Assembly (NCBI GenBank): GCA_913061505.1
Contig: CAJXSO010000001.1
Span: 1-64,000 of the forward strand
DNA: 64,000 nt
Reading direction: 5' to 3'
DNA from: an uncultured Lutimaribacter sp.
GTDB taxonomy: Bacteria > Pseudomonadota > Alphaproteobacteria > Rhodobacterales > Rhodobacteraceae
The translations under genes and the position numbers were made by a program. The notes under the pieces were generated by a model. The model did not search any database. It was not told where the DNA came from and worked only from the letters and a program-made list of their open reading frames with translations. Shown here piece by piece: positions 9,243 to 18,038 of the stretch (position 1 is the first letter of the stretch; every line of letters starts with the position of its first letter).

Positions 9243-10136
9243 ATGACCACCCCCACCCAACCCACCGACGCGCAGCTGATGGCCGCTTTCGTCAATGTTT
9301 TGACGGTTGAAAAAATCGAGCAAGATTTCTTTCGCGGCATCGCCACACCACAGGGGCGCGGGCGCAGTTTTGGCGGGCAGGTGATTGCCCAAGCGGTCAG
9401 CGCCGCCACCATGACCGTGCCCGAAGACCGGCCTGTGCATTCGCTGCATGCCTATTTCATGCGCCCCGGCGATGCCACCCAGCCGGTTCTCTATCAGGTC
9501 GAACGCGACCGCGACGGCGGCAGCTTTACCACACGCCGGGTGGTGGCCATTCAGCATGGGCAACCCATCTTGAACCTGGCGGCCAGTTTCCATGTGCACG
9601 AACCGGGGCTGTTTCACGCCGATTCCATGCCCGATGTTGCCATGCCCGAAGATCTGCTGACCGAAGAACAGCTGGTGGCGGCCTCGGATGTGCCACTGTC
9701 GGATATGTATCGCAAATGGATCGCCACCCCCCGCCCGATCGAGATGCGCCCCGTCACCCTGCGCCCACCGCTTGATCGCACGCCGCGCCCGCCGGTGCAA
9801 AACATGTGGTTCCGCACCAAAGGCCCCTTGGGCGATAACCGCGCGCTGCAACGCGCAGCGCTGGCTTTCGTATCGGATTTCGGGCTGCTTGGCACCTCGA
9901 TGATGCCCCATGGCCGCGCCTTTGCCGACCCTGACATGCAATTCGCCAGCCTCGATCATGCCCTGTGGATACATGATGATTTCCAGCTGGATGACTGGCT
10001 GCTTTACGCCATGGACAGCCCATGGGCAGGCGGCGCGCGTGGCTTTAACCGCGGCCGCATTTTCACCCGTGACGGGCGGCTGGTGGCCAACACCACGCAA
10101 GAGGGGCTGGTGCGCCAAGTTACCCCGCGCAGCTAA
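9243..10136 (+). CDS. tesB: Acyl-CoA thioesterase II
   Basis: 297-residue double-hotdog thioesterase that hydrolyses medium and long acyl-CoA. Family markers are GQVIAQAVSAA, HSLHAYFMRPGD (about residues 61-72), YQVERDRDGGSFTTRRV, and the C-terminal half with SLDHALWIHDDF and NTTQEGLVR, which carries the Asp and Gln of the known Asp-Thr-Gln catalytic set. Length is typical. It lies in the same orientation just behind the hotdog dehydratase. Confidence 0.95.
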   Translation: MTTPTQPTDAQLMAAFVNVLTVEKIEQDFFRGIATPQGRGRSFGGQVIAQAVSAATMTVPEDRPVHSLHAYFMRPGDATQPVLYQVERDRDGGSFTTRRVVAIQHGQPILNLAASFHVHEPGLFHADSMPDVAMPEDLLTEEQLVAASDVPLSDMYRKWIATPRPIEMRPVTLRPPLDRTPRPPVQNMWFRTKGPLGDNRALQRAALAFVSDFGLLGTSMMPHGRAFADPDMQFASLDHALWIHDDFQLDDWLLYAMDSPWAGGARGFNRGRIFTRDGRLVANTTQEGLVRQVTPRS

Positions 10137-10166
10137 CTGCGCGCGCCCCGATACGCCCCCGATGCC

Positions 10167-10628
10167 CTAGCGCAAAATCGGCTCTAGCGGGTCATAGCCA
10201 ATGCCGCGCCCCCAGGCCACATGGGGCAGGCTATCGGGCTTGAAACAGATCGTGCCGCGCTCTAGCTCGGCGCGCTCGAACCAGCGCCGATGCGTCACCA
10301 CACCGGCCGGATCGCGCCATGTGTCATCCAGCTGGCCTGCCAGCAATTGGCAGCGAAAATATATATCCACCTGGTGAAACGTGCCATCGGGGTCGTGAAA
10401 TTCGTTGACCAAACAGGGCGTGCCCACCTTGATGGTTAATCCGGTTTCCTCGTGCACCTCGCGGCGCAGGTTATCGGGCAGGCTGGCGCCCCGCTCGACC
10501 CCGCCGCCGGGGGCGCACCACAGATCCCGCGCGATGGGGCCGGTGGCCTCGGGGCCATAGGCATTGACCATCAGCAGCCGGTTTTCGTGCAAAATAATCG
10601 CGCGGGCAGCAAGACGTGGGCTGTTCAT
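10167..10628 (-). CDS. Nudix hydrolase
   Basis: 153 residues containing a complete Nudix box (G-x5-E-x7-REVHEETGL) at about residues 40-62, which binds Mg2+ for cleavage of nucleoside-diphosphate-linked compounds. The preceding WCAPGGGVERG is typical. The ATG at 10628 starts MNSPRLAARAIILHENRLLM, the usual first strand of the fold; upstream codons look non-coding. Substrate not predictable. Confidence 0.9.
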   Translation of the reverse strand: MNSPRLAARAIILHENRLLMVNAYGPEATGPIARDLWCAPGGGVERGASLPDNLRREVHEETGLTIKVGTPCLVNEFHDPDGTFHQVDIYFRCQLLAGQLDDTWRDPAGVVTHRRWFERAELERGTICFKPDSLPHVAWGRGIGYDPLEPILR

Positions 10629-10781
10629 AAAAACCCCCAAATGTGATGGCTTTTGTTTATGCCTGCCAAAGCCCGGCGCCAAGCCCTGAAAACCCAAGGC
10701 GCAAAAAATGGCCGATCTGGCATTTGCGGGCAAAATCCGCTAGGCGCAGGCCAACACAGATTGCGGCCAAGGGGGCCAAAC

Positions 10782-11924
10782 ATGCGCTACAGCCTGATCG
10801 ATGCCACCGTGCTGGCCCCCACCGGGCCGGGGCCGGGTGCGGTGCATGTCTGCGACGGCACGATCTGCGCCAGCCCCCCTGCCCAAGCCGCGCGTATCTC
10901 GCTGCCGGGCTGCACGGTTTTGCCTGGCATCATCGATGCCCATGGCGATGGTTTCGAGCGGCACATGGCCCCCCGCCGTGGCGCGATGCGCGATTTGGGC
11001 CAGGGCCTATCAGCCACCGAGGCAGAGCTGGCCGCCAATGGCATCACCACCGCCATGCTGGCCCAGTTCTGGAGCTGGGAGGGCGGCATGCGCGCCCCCG
11101 AATTTGCCCAGCGCCTGCTTGCCGCCCACCAGGCCTATGCCGGCCGCGGCACAGATATGCGTATTCAACTGCGCTTTGAAACCCATTTGCTGGATGATTA
11201 CCCAAGCTTTGCCAATGCTGTGCAGGCCTATGGCGTGGGCCAGGTTGTGTTCAACGATCACCTGCCCCATGCCGCGCTGGCCGCAGGCAAGCGCCCCCCC
11301 CGCCTGACAGGCCAAGCCCTGAAAAGCGGCCGCAGCCCCGAGGCGCATTTGGCCCTGCTGCAGGCGCTTTCTGCCCAATCGGCCCGCGTGCCCGCCCAAT
11401 TGGCCCAGCTGGCCGCGCGCCTGTCAGCGGCTGGGGTGATTTTGGGCAGCCATGATGATGCCAGCCCCCAGCGCAGGGCAGAATGGCGCGCCATGGGCGT
11501 GCACCTGTGCGAGTTTCCCGAAACCCACGCCGCCGCCCTGGCCGCGCGGCAGGGGGGCGATGGCATCGTTTTGGGCGCCCCCAATGTGGTGCGGGGCGGG
11601 TCGCATTCCGGCAATGTGGCGGCACAAGATCTGGCCGAGGCAGGCCTGTGCGATGCGCTGGCATCAGATTACCATTACCCCGCGCCGCGGCAGGCCGCGC
11701 TGCAGCTGGCGCCCAAATTGGGCCTTGCGGCGGCTTGGGGCCTGGTTTCAGCCGGGCCTGCACGGCTGCTGGGGCTGCAGGACCGCGGGCAAATTGCGCC
11801 GGGCTTACGCGCCGATCTGGTGGTGCTGGATGCGCGCGGCGATGTCTGCCTGACCATCGCGGCGGGCCTGCCCACCTATGCCACCGGCCAAGGCGCGGCA
11901 GCCCTTTTGGCGGCGCGGGGTTAA
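10782..11924 (+). CDS. PhnM-like amidohydrolase (alkylphosphonate triphosphate diphosphatase family)
   Basis: 380-residue metal-dependent amidohydrolase. PhnM hallmarks are LPGIIDAHGDGFERHMAPR (about residues 45-63), LGSHDDAS, GAPNVVRGGSHSGN and DALASDYHYPAP. PhnM removes diphosphate from ribose-1-methylphosphonate 5-triphosphate in the C-P lyase pathway. No other phn gene is nearby, and the fold closely resembles adenine and cytosine deaminases, so the true substrate is uncertain. Its stop overlaps that of the convergent nitroreductase gene. Confidence 0.85.
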   Translation: MRYSLIDATVLAPTGPGPGAVHVCDGTICASPPAQAARISLPGCTVLPGIIDAHGDGFERHMAPRRGAMRDLGQGLSATEAELAANGITTAMLAQFWSWEGGMRAPEFAQRLLAAHQAYAGRGTDMRIQLRFETHLLDDYPSFANAVQAYGVGQVVFNDHLPHAALAAGKRPPRLTGQALKSGRSPEAHLALLQALSAQSARVPAQLAQLAARLSAAGVILGSHDDASPQRRAEWRAMGVHLCEFPETHAAALAARQGGDGIVLGAPNVVRGGSHSGNVAAQDLAEAGLCDALASDYHYPAPRQAALQLAPKLGLAAAWGLVSAGPARLLGLQDRGQIAPGLRADLVVLDARGDVCLTIAAGLPTYATGQGAAALLAARG

Positions 11925-12634
11925 ACCCAGCGCAACACCTCGTCCAGCCCTGCGCGCGCGGTGCGAAACCCGTTGATTGGGTGGCTTTCATCGGCATAGC
12001 CAAAGGAAATGGCGCAAAGCACCAGCCGCGTGTCGGGCAGGTTGAAATGTGCCCGCACCGCCGGGGCATAGGCGGCAATGGCGGCTTGCGGCACGCAGGC
12101 AACGCCTGCGGCCTGTGCGGCCAGGGTGAAGGCTGCCACAAAGCCGCCGGTATCCATGGCGCCATAGCCGCCCAGATCTGCCTCAGAGGTTATCAGCGCC
12201 ACATGGGGCGCGCCGAAAAAGCGATAATTTTCCAGCATCTGTGCCGCCCGCGCGGCCTTGTCTTCGCGTGCGATGCCCACCGCCTCGTATAATTGAAAGC
12301 CGCAGTCACGGCGGCGCTGTTGGTATGCGCCAGTATAGGCGGCAGGCCATGCGATATCGGGCTGGGGTGGTTTTGTGCCCACTTGCGCCAATAACATCTG
12401 CGAAAACGCCTGGGTTTGGGCAGGCCGTGTCACATGCACCTGCCATGGCTGGGCATTGCACCAGCTGGGCACGCGCCCCGCCACCCGCACGATTTCGGCC
12501 ACCACCTGATCGGGCACCGCATCGGGCAGAAAGGCGCGCGCGCTGTAGCGGCTGTGCAAGATGCGCGACAGGGCGGCGAAATCATCGCCCAAATCCAGGG
12601 TTTCGGTTGGGGTTTGGGTGGCGTTTTCGGTCAT
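11921..12634 (-). CDS. Nitroreductase-family FMN oxidoreductase
   Basis: 237 residues. The N-terminal FMN-binding SRYSARAFLPDAVP (about residues 28-41), the PSWCNAQPWQVHV block and GYGAMDTGGFVAAFTLAAQA place it in the nitroreductase superfamily. It probably reduces nitroaromatics or quinones with NAD(P)H; BluB-type 5,6-dimethylbenzimidazole synthesis is less likely as I do not see the BluB-specific residues. It is convergent with the PhnM-like gene. Confidence 0.9.
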   Translation of the reverse strand: MTENATQTPTETLDLGDDFAALSRILHSRYSARAFLPDAVPDQVVAEIVRVAGRVPSWCNAQPWQVHVTRPAQTQAFSQMLLAQVGTKPPQPDIAWPAAYTGAYQQRRRDCGFQLYEAVGIAREDKAARAAQMLENYRFFGAPHVALITSEADLGGYGAMDTGGFVAAFTLAAQAAGVACVPQAAIAAYAPAVRAHFNLPDTRLVLCAISFGYADESHPINGFRTARAGLDEVLRWV

Positions 12635-12709
12635 CTAAGGTGCTTTCACTCAGGGCGTATTGGGCCCAAGGTATCAAGCCCTGCCCAAAGGTCCAGATGG
12701 CCACTGCCC

Positions 12710-13828
12710 CTAGCCGCCCTGCGCCACGCCATAGCCAACCACCGCCGCCGCAACAGCCCCAAGGCACAGCGCAAAGGCCAGTTTCCAGATCGACCAAGGG
12801 CGCTGCCCCTGCACCCTGCCACTGTGGCCATTGACCACGAATTGATAGGTTTTTCCGCGATATTGATAGGCCGCCACCCAAACCGGCAGCAAAATATGCT
12901 TGAACGTCACATCCGACAGGCGGGTATCGACGTGATCGATCTGTTGGCGGTCGCCGCCAATATCAAAGCGGATGTCACGGGCAATAACAGCCGCCATGTC
13001 TTGGCGCGCCTGCTGAAACGCGGCATCCAGCGGCACCGTATAGGCCTCGGCGCGAAAGCCTGCCAGATAGTGCGGCTGATAGGGCTGCAGGCCCGACAGA
13101 TCCCAGGGCGCCAGCCCTTGCATATGCCCCGCAGGCAAGCCGCCCGAGGCCAGCACCAGCACATCGTCAAAAAACCGCGCCACGCGGCCCGCCACCGGCG
13201 CCCAGCGCACCTTTGGCACCTGGCGCTGCTGGCGCTTGCCATCGATCACCACGCTGCGGGTTTCATAATAAACCGTGCCGCGCTGGCCGCGGTATTGGGT
13301 GTGAGACTGTGCATCAAACGTCCAATATGGCACGTAAAGGCCCTGCATGGCGCGCCCTTTGCGGGCGTAGCGCTGCAGCCCGTTTGGGGCAAACCACAAG
13401 CGCCCCAGCCAGGCAGTCATGGCTGTGCGCGCCGCCTCGTCATCCAGCGCAAAGGGCAACACCGCGCCTGGCTTGATCTGGCGTTTCGTGCCAGTGCCCA
13501 CCACCACGGGCGTGGTGCAAAACGGGCATTCTGCGGCATGGGTGGCGCCGTCAAACACCACATCACCCCCGCAATTGGGGCAATGCGACACGCGCGCCTC
13601 TTGCATGGCATGGCCGGCTAGGTGATCGGGCAGGTGATCGGCCAAGCCGGTTTCAAAGGGTATTTCCGCAACCGCAGCCCCAGCGCCCGCCCGCCCCCAG
13701 GGCCCCGTGCTGGCCAATGGCTGTTGGCTGCCGCAAAACGCGCATAGCAGCGCCCCCGAGGCAGGATCAAAGCGGTAATCGCCCCCACATTGCGCGCAGT
13801 CAAACCGGTGTTCGGCCCCTTGGGGCAT
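12710..13828 (-). CDS. Zinc-ribbon membrane-anchored protein (YdjG-like)
   Basis: 372 residues. The N-terminal zinc ribbon has Cys11, Cys14, Cys29 and Cys32; a second Cys4 ribbon follows (HCPNCGG ... ECPFC). The middle repeats W-x-F/Y-rich strands (LYVPYWTFDAQSHTQY, VWVAAYQYRGKTYQF), and the C-terminal 25 residues form one hydrophobic helix. In Bacillus, YdjG-type zinc-ribbon membrane proteins work with the SPFH protein YdjI and PspA in membrane stress; the neighbouring SPFH gene supports the same pairing here by inference. The ATG at 13828 follows the SPFH stop by one base; a TTG 18 bases upstream is less likely. Confidence 0.75.
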   Translation of the reverse strand: MPQGAEHRFDCAQCGGDYRFDPASGALLCAFCGSQQPLASTGPWGRAGAGAAVAEIPFETGLADHLPDHLAGHAMQEARVSHCPNCGGDVVFDGATHAAECPFCTTPVVVGTGTKRQIKPGAVLPFALDDEAARTAMTAWLGRLWFAPNGLQRYARKGRAMQGLYVPYWTFDAQSHTQYRGQRGTVYYETRSVVIDGKRQQRQVPKVRWAPVAGRVARFFDDVLVLASGGLPAGHMQGLAPWDLSGLQPYQPHYLAGFRAEAYTVPLDAAFQQARQDMAAVIARDIRFDIGGDRQQIDHVDTRLSDVTFKHILLPVWVAAYQYRGKTYQFVVNGHSGRVQGQRPWSIWKLAFALCLGAVAAAVVGYGVAQGG

Positions 13829-13829
13829 G

Positions 13830-14957
13830 TTATGGCGCGTCCCCAATGGGCGGCGGTGGTGGCGGCATCACGGTGAAAAGCTGCGCCAGTTCGGCCACAT
13901 CGCCCGCATGCATCCAGCCATCCTGGCCGGCAGTCCAGACATAGGTTTGCCGGGTCAATCGGCCATCTGTGGCCATGCGCCCCAGCGCCGCTTTGGAAAA
14001 GGGCCCGCTGGTTTGGCCGGCCTCGGCAATGTGCCAGACATGTTCTGATGGCGGCGGGGGCGGTGGGGTGGGGGCGGCTGCGGCAGTGCCAGGCGCCTGC
14101 CCCCAGGGCCCGGCTGCCGCCATGGTTTGCGCCATGCCCATGCCCAGCCCTGCCCCAATGCCCGCGCCCATGGCCGAATTTTGCGCCATAGCAGCCTTGG
14201 TCATGGCCTCGGCGGCGGAATATTGGGTAAACCGCCCCAAATCGCCCGCCATGCCCATCGATGTGCGCTTATCCAGCGCCTCTTCCACGGCGGGGGGCAG
14301 GCTGATGTTTTCGATATAAAGTTCCGGCACGCTAAGCCCGTATTCGGCCACTTTGGGGGCAATTTCAGTGGCCACCAAACGGCCCAGATCGCCGGTATTC
14401 GCGGCCATATCCAAAACCGGTATCCCCGAAGACGCCACAACCCGCGAGAATTCTTGCACCAAGATATTGCGGATCTGAAAGCTGATCTCGTCCATGGTGA
14501 ATTCGCCATCGGTGCCCACGATTTCCGTCAGAAACAGGGCCGGGTTGGTGATGCGCACCCCATAGCTGCCAAAGGCGCGCAGGCGCACCGGCCCAAATTC
14601 GGGATCGCGGCAAATGACCGGGTTTTTCGTGCCCCATTTCAGCCCGGTAAACCGGGTTGTGTTGACAAAATAGATCTCGGATTTGAACGGCGAGCGGAAC
14701 CCGTGATCCCAATGGTTCAAGCTGGTCAAGACCGGCATATTGTTGGTTTCCAGCAGGTAAAGGCCGGGGGTGAAAACATCGGCCAGCTGCCCTTCGTGCA
14801 CAAATAGCGCCGCCTGCCCCTCGCGCACGGTCAGCTTGGCGCCGTATTTTATTTCATGCCCTTCGCGCTGAAACCGCCACACCATCGTATCGCGGCTGTC
14901 ATCCACCCAGTGGATCACATCAATGAACTGGCCCGATAAAAAATCAAAAATCCCCAT
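13830..14957 (-). CDS. SPFH-domain protein with C-terminal GYF_2 domain (YdjI/virion-core-like)
   Basis: 375 residues. The N-terminus MGIFDFLSGQFIDVIHWVDD and the following SPFH region (to about residue 230, including FGSYGVRITNPALF) match the YdjI / 'virion core protein' branch of SPFH proteins. A low-complexity Met/Gly/Ala linker and a proline run lead to a GYF_2-like domain at about 308-357 (WHIAEAGQTSGPFSKAALGR). The protein ends in another proline run. SPFH proteins form membrane-associated scaffolds; GYF_2 domains bind peptides or membrane partners. It is followed after one base by the zinc-ribbon gene. Confidence 0.82.
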   Translation of the reverse strand: MGIFDFLSGQFIDVIHWVDDSRDTMVWRFQREGHEIKYGAKLTVREGQAALFVHEGQLADVFTPGLYLLETNNMPVLTSLNHWDHGFRSPFKSEIYFVNTTRFTGLKWGTKNPVICRDPEFGPVRLRAFGSYGVRITNPALFLTEIVGTDGEFTMDEISFQIRNILVQEFSRVVASSGIPVLDMAANTGDLGRLVATEIAPKVAEYGLSVPELYIENISLPPAVEEALDKRTSMGMAGDLGRFTQYSAAEAMTKAAMAQNSAMGAGIGAGLGMGMAQTMAAAGPWGQAPGTAAAAPTPPPPPPSEHVWHIAEAGQTSGPFSKAALGRMATDGRLTRQTYVWTAGQDGWMHAGDVAELAQLFTVMPPPPPPIGDAP

Positions 14958-15002
14958 AAAACCCCCTGATCTGGCAAACCATGCGCACCAAGCTGGCCGC
15001 GC

Positions 15003-15935
15003 TTACCCCAAACTGCCCACCTTTTCGCGCGCGATGCGCCCCACAATGGGCAAGGCCTGATCGCGCGTGATGCCCGGGCGCAAGCGCGGGTCGTATAACA
15101 TGGCCAACAGCATTTCATCTTGCGTTGTCAGCAATGCAAATTCGTCATCATCATTGAAAATCGAGGGCCGCGCCCGCGGGCTGTCGTTGGCCAGGCCCAA
15201 ACCCTGGGCCAATTCCTCGTGCACGCAGGATTTGCGCATCAAATCGGGGTGCTCGGCGCGAATGATGGCAATGGCACGGGTATAGACGGCATCGTTTTTC
15301 GGGTCGGAAAAGGCCAGCACAAGGCAATGAATGGCGCGCGGCAAGCTGCGCAGCATCGACAGGGTGGCCGGGTTGATATTTGGCTCTAGCTGGCGCACGC
15401 GGGCAATCGTGGCCAGGCGGTCGTCTTCGCTGGCCACCAGCACGTGAAAATTACCCCGCGCGCCGGCGCTAATCGGGTGGCCCGTTACCCGCGCCAAGCG
15501 TTGGGCATATTCACCCACCAGCTGTGTGTCGGCCCGCTGCTGGGCTGCGGGCACGCTGGCGCCAAATTCCACCGTGATACGCACCGGCGCCACCCAGCGG
15601 CGCAGCACACCCGGCTCGGCCCGCGCGCCGATCAGGCCGCGGCCGCGTTCGTATTCATCAAAAAACGCCAGCTGCTCGAAGTTGCGGGCCAGCATTTCAT
15701 CATCAAAGGGCGTATCGGGCCCGCCACCATCGGTGCGCAGCAACCCCTTTGACAGCTGCGTTTCCTGCAGGCGGGCGTAATAGCGCGCCAGGCCCAGGCT
15801 TTGCGCCGAGGGCTGCAGGCCGGCTGCATCATCGGGCGGGGCGGGGCGCTGGCCCATCATGGGCATGCATGCCGACAGCCCCGCCGCCAGCACCGCCCCC
15901 AAGCCAAATTTGCGCGCCCGCGCCCCCCTTTGCAT
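15003..15935 (-). CDS. DUF2927 lipoprotein
   Basis: 310 residues from the ATG at 15935, giving a signal sequence with a good lipobox (LSAC, Cys near residue 23). The DUF2927 core is seen as SCVHEELAQGLGLANDSP, SIFNDDDEFALLT and MLYDPRLRPGI near the C-terminus. The H-E-E-L motif is reminiscent of metalloproteases but is not a proven zinc site. The start lies four bases after the telA stop, so it is co-transcribed. It is probably anchored in the inner or outer membrane facing the periplasm. Confidence 0.82.
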   Translation of the reverse strand: MQRGARARKFGLGAVLAAGLSACMPMMGQRPAPPDDAAGLQPSAQSLGLARYYARLQETQLSKGLLRTDGGGPDTPFDDEMLARNFEQLAFFDEYERGRGLIGARAEPGVLRRWVAPVRITVEFGASVPAAQQRADTQLVGEYAQRLARVTGHPISAGARGNFHVLVASEDDRLATIARVRQLEPNINPATLSMLRSLPRAIHCLVLAFSDPKNDAVYTRAIAIIRAEHPDLMRKSCVHEELAQGLGLANDSPRARPSIFNDDDEFALLTTQDEMLLAMLYDPRLRPGITRDQALPIVGRIAREKVGSLG

Positions 15936-15939
15936 GGCC

Positions 15940-17139
15940 CTACGCCCCCGGCACTGCGCGGCCCGCAGTATCGCCCACACCATCGCGGCGGGCGCGCGCA
16001 GAGGCCAAAGTGCTGCGCAATTCCGCCTCCATTTTCTTTAACTCGCCCTCGGCTTCGGCGCGGCGGCGCTTGCCCTCGTCAGCGATTTGCAGCGAATCCT
16101 CGATCGTACCGATCAGCGCGGCATTGGCCTGTTTGACCGCCTCGATATCGAAGACACCGCGCTCCATTTCTTCGCGGATCTTGCGGTTGCTGTCGCGCAG
16201 GTTTTGGGCGTTGGCCTGCAGCAATTCGTTGGTCAGGTTATTGGCATCGCGCACGGCTGCCGCGGCCTCGGCGCTGCGCTGAATGGTGACGGCCTGCGCC
16301 AGCTGGGTTTCCCACAAGGGCACGGTGTTCACCAGGGTCGAGTTGATCTTTGTCACCAGGCTTTTGTCGTTTTCCTGCACCAGGCGGATCGATGGCAGCG
16401 ATTGCATCGTGACTTGCCGGGTCAGTTTCAGATCATGCACCCGGCGTTCCAGATCATCGCGGGCGGCGCGCAAATCGCGCAGCTCTTGGGCCACAATCAC
16501 CTGGCCCTCTTCGGGGGTGGCCTGCAATTGCGCCTCTTTGGCGGGAATGTCCGTGCTGTCTAATTCTGCCAGTTTGGCCTGCCCCGCGGCGATGTAAAGC
16601 GCCAGCTCGTCGTAAAAGGCCAAGGTTTTTTCGTAGAGCATATCCAGCGATTTGATGTCTTTGAGCAGCTTATGCTCGTGTTCCAGCAAATCGCTGGTGA
16701 TGCGGTCGATTTGGCCCTGAACCTGTTCAAACCGGGCGGCGAATTTGGCGAAAGGCGCCGCACGGCCGATCAGCTTTTCCCACCACGAGCGTTTGCGCCG
16801 CACGTCCAGTTCGCTGACAGAAAAGCCGCGGATGGTGCTGACCATGGTGCGCAGGCTGTCGCCCGCAGGGCCCACATCTTTGTTGCGCACATCGGCCAGC
16901 ATGGCCTGGCTGATGGTTTGCAATTCCGCCTGCGCGGCCGAGCCGAAAGACACGATCGAGTTGGTATCGCCCATATCGATTTCAGCCATGCGGCGCTGAA
17001 TTTCGGCGCTGGCCTGCGGATCGGCCTGTTCAAGGGGCACGATGGCTGTGGCCTCTGCCGGTTCGGGCAGAATGGCCGCGCTTACCTGTTCGACCTCGGC
17101 CAAAACTTGCTGTGCCTTCATTTGAATTTCAGATGCCAT
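15940..17139 (-). CDS. telA: Toxic anion resistance protein TelA/KlaA family
   Basis: 399 residues, mostly alpha-helical and charged, with the family segments MGDTNSIVSFGSAAQ, LDVRRKRSWWEKLIG (about residues 112-126), EHEHKLLKDIKSLDMLYEKT and LPSIRLVQENDKSLV. TelA proteins are linked to tellurite, bacteriocin and envelope-stress resistance, but their biochemistry is unresolved. A purine-rich AGGGGGT lies just before the ATG. It is preceded by xpaC, the usual partner, and followed by the DUF2927 gene. Confidence 0.9.
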   Translation of the reverse strand: MASEIQMKAQQVLAEVEQVSAAILPEPAEATAIVPLEQADPQASAEIQRRMAEIDMGDTNSIVSFGSAAQAELQTISQAMLADVRNKDVGPAGDSLRTMVSTIRGFSVSELDVRRKRSWWEKLIGRAAPFAKFAARFEQVQGQIDRITSDLLEHEHKLLKDIKSLDMLYEKTLAFYDELALYIAAGQAKLAELDSTDIPAKEAQLQATPEEGQVIVAQELRDLRAARDDLERRVHDLKLTRQVTMQSLPSIRLVQENDKSLVTKINSTLVNTVPLWETQLAQAVTIQRSAEAAAAVRDANNLTNELLQANAQNLRDSNRKIREEMERGVFDIEAVKQANAALIGTIEDSLQIADEGKRRRAEAEGELKKMEAELRSTLASARARRDGVGDTAGRAVPGA

Positions 17140-17155
17140 ATTTACCCCCTGATCC

Positions 17156-18037
17156 TTACTCTAACCGCACGCCTTCACGCTGCAAACGCGCGCGCAAAAC
17201 CTCTATTTCCACTGTCAAATCCGCATGATCGGCCAAAAGCAGCTTTTGGGTTTTGGCGTCGAAACCCGCCTCGAGATCGCTCAAAAGCTGCATGAAATCG
17301 GGCTTGGCCGGGCCATCTGCGTGGCGCTGGTGCAAATCGGCAAATTTTTGCGCCGCATCGCGCGCGCCCATCAGATAAACGCCCAGATATTTCCGCGCCG
17401 CGCTTAAATCGCGGGGGTCGTCCTGCACCGTTTGCAGCATTTGCCCAACCACCGCTTGAAAACTGCGCATCTGCGCCATCACCTGCGGGTCGCCGGCACG
17501 CTGCACCGCCTGGGCCATCTGGCTTAGGTAGGCCTCGGCCTCGGCCACCGCGTGTTCGGCGCGTTGGGCCTGAAAGGCGCCCACCTCGTCAAAGCCTTTG
17601 CTGCGCAGGGGATCGAGCCCAAAAGACAGGCTGTGCAGCACCGCCCCCAAGCCCCCCGACAGCGCAGCACCCATGGCCCCAAAAGCGAAATAGCCCGCCA
17701 GCCCCAGCGCCAGGCCAGTCAGGACGCTGGCAAATATCTTGCGCGGTATGGCCGGGCGGCGCGCCAGTTTGCGCGCCTCATAAGCCGCGTGTGCCCGCAC
17801 GCCTTCGCGCGTCAGCCAAGCCGCCAAAACCAGCAAGAGCGCCGCCACCAACATGCCAAAAAACTGTGCAGGCGGGCCAAAATACCCCTTTGCCAGCAGC
17901 AAAACTGGCCAGAAAAACAGCAGGTTTACCCGCGCCCCCACCGGGCTGCGCTGCAATCTGCCCCGCGGCGCGCCTGCAGCGGCGCTGGCCTGGCCTGCCC
18001 CGCCGGGGCTGAATTGGCCACCAAATCGCTTGGCCAT
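17156..18037 (-). CDS. xpaC: XpaC-like 5-bromo-4-chloroindolyl phosphate hydrolysis family membrane protein
   Basis: 293 residues. A basic N-terminus leads to two hydrophobic segments (about residues 36-55 and 58-76), and a third glycine-rich segment spans about 105-130. The C-terminal cytoplasmic domain has DPLRSKGFDEVGAF and SAARKYLGVYLMGARDAAQKFADL, typical of the XpaC family found next to telA. The family's hydrolase name comes from an indirect phenotype, so a catalytic role should not be assumed. It is probably a membrane partner of TelA. Confidence 0.85.
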   Translation of the reverse strand: MAKRFGGQFSPGGAGQASAAAGAPRGRLQRSPVGARVNLLFFWPVLLLAKGYFGPPAQFFGMLVAALLLVLAAWLTREGVRAHAAYEARKLARRPAIPRKIFASVLTGLALGLAGYFAFGAMGAALSGGLGAVLHSLSFGLDPLRSKGFDEVGAFQAQRAEHAVAEAEAYLSQMAQAVQRAGDPQVMAQMRSFQAVVGQMLQTVQDDPRDLSAARKYLGVYLMGARDAAQKFADLHQRHADGPAKPDFMQLLSDLEAGFDAKTQKLLLADHADLTVEIEVLRARLQREGVRLE

Positions 18038-18038
18038 G

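Noticed and set aside
12416-13621. 401-codon plus-strand frame
   Set aside because: Antisense to the nitroreductase and zinc-ribbon genes; composition (His/Arg/Gln-rich) is that of a shadow frame.
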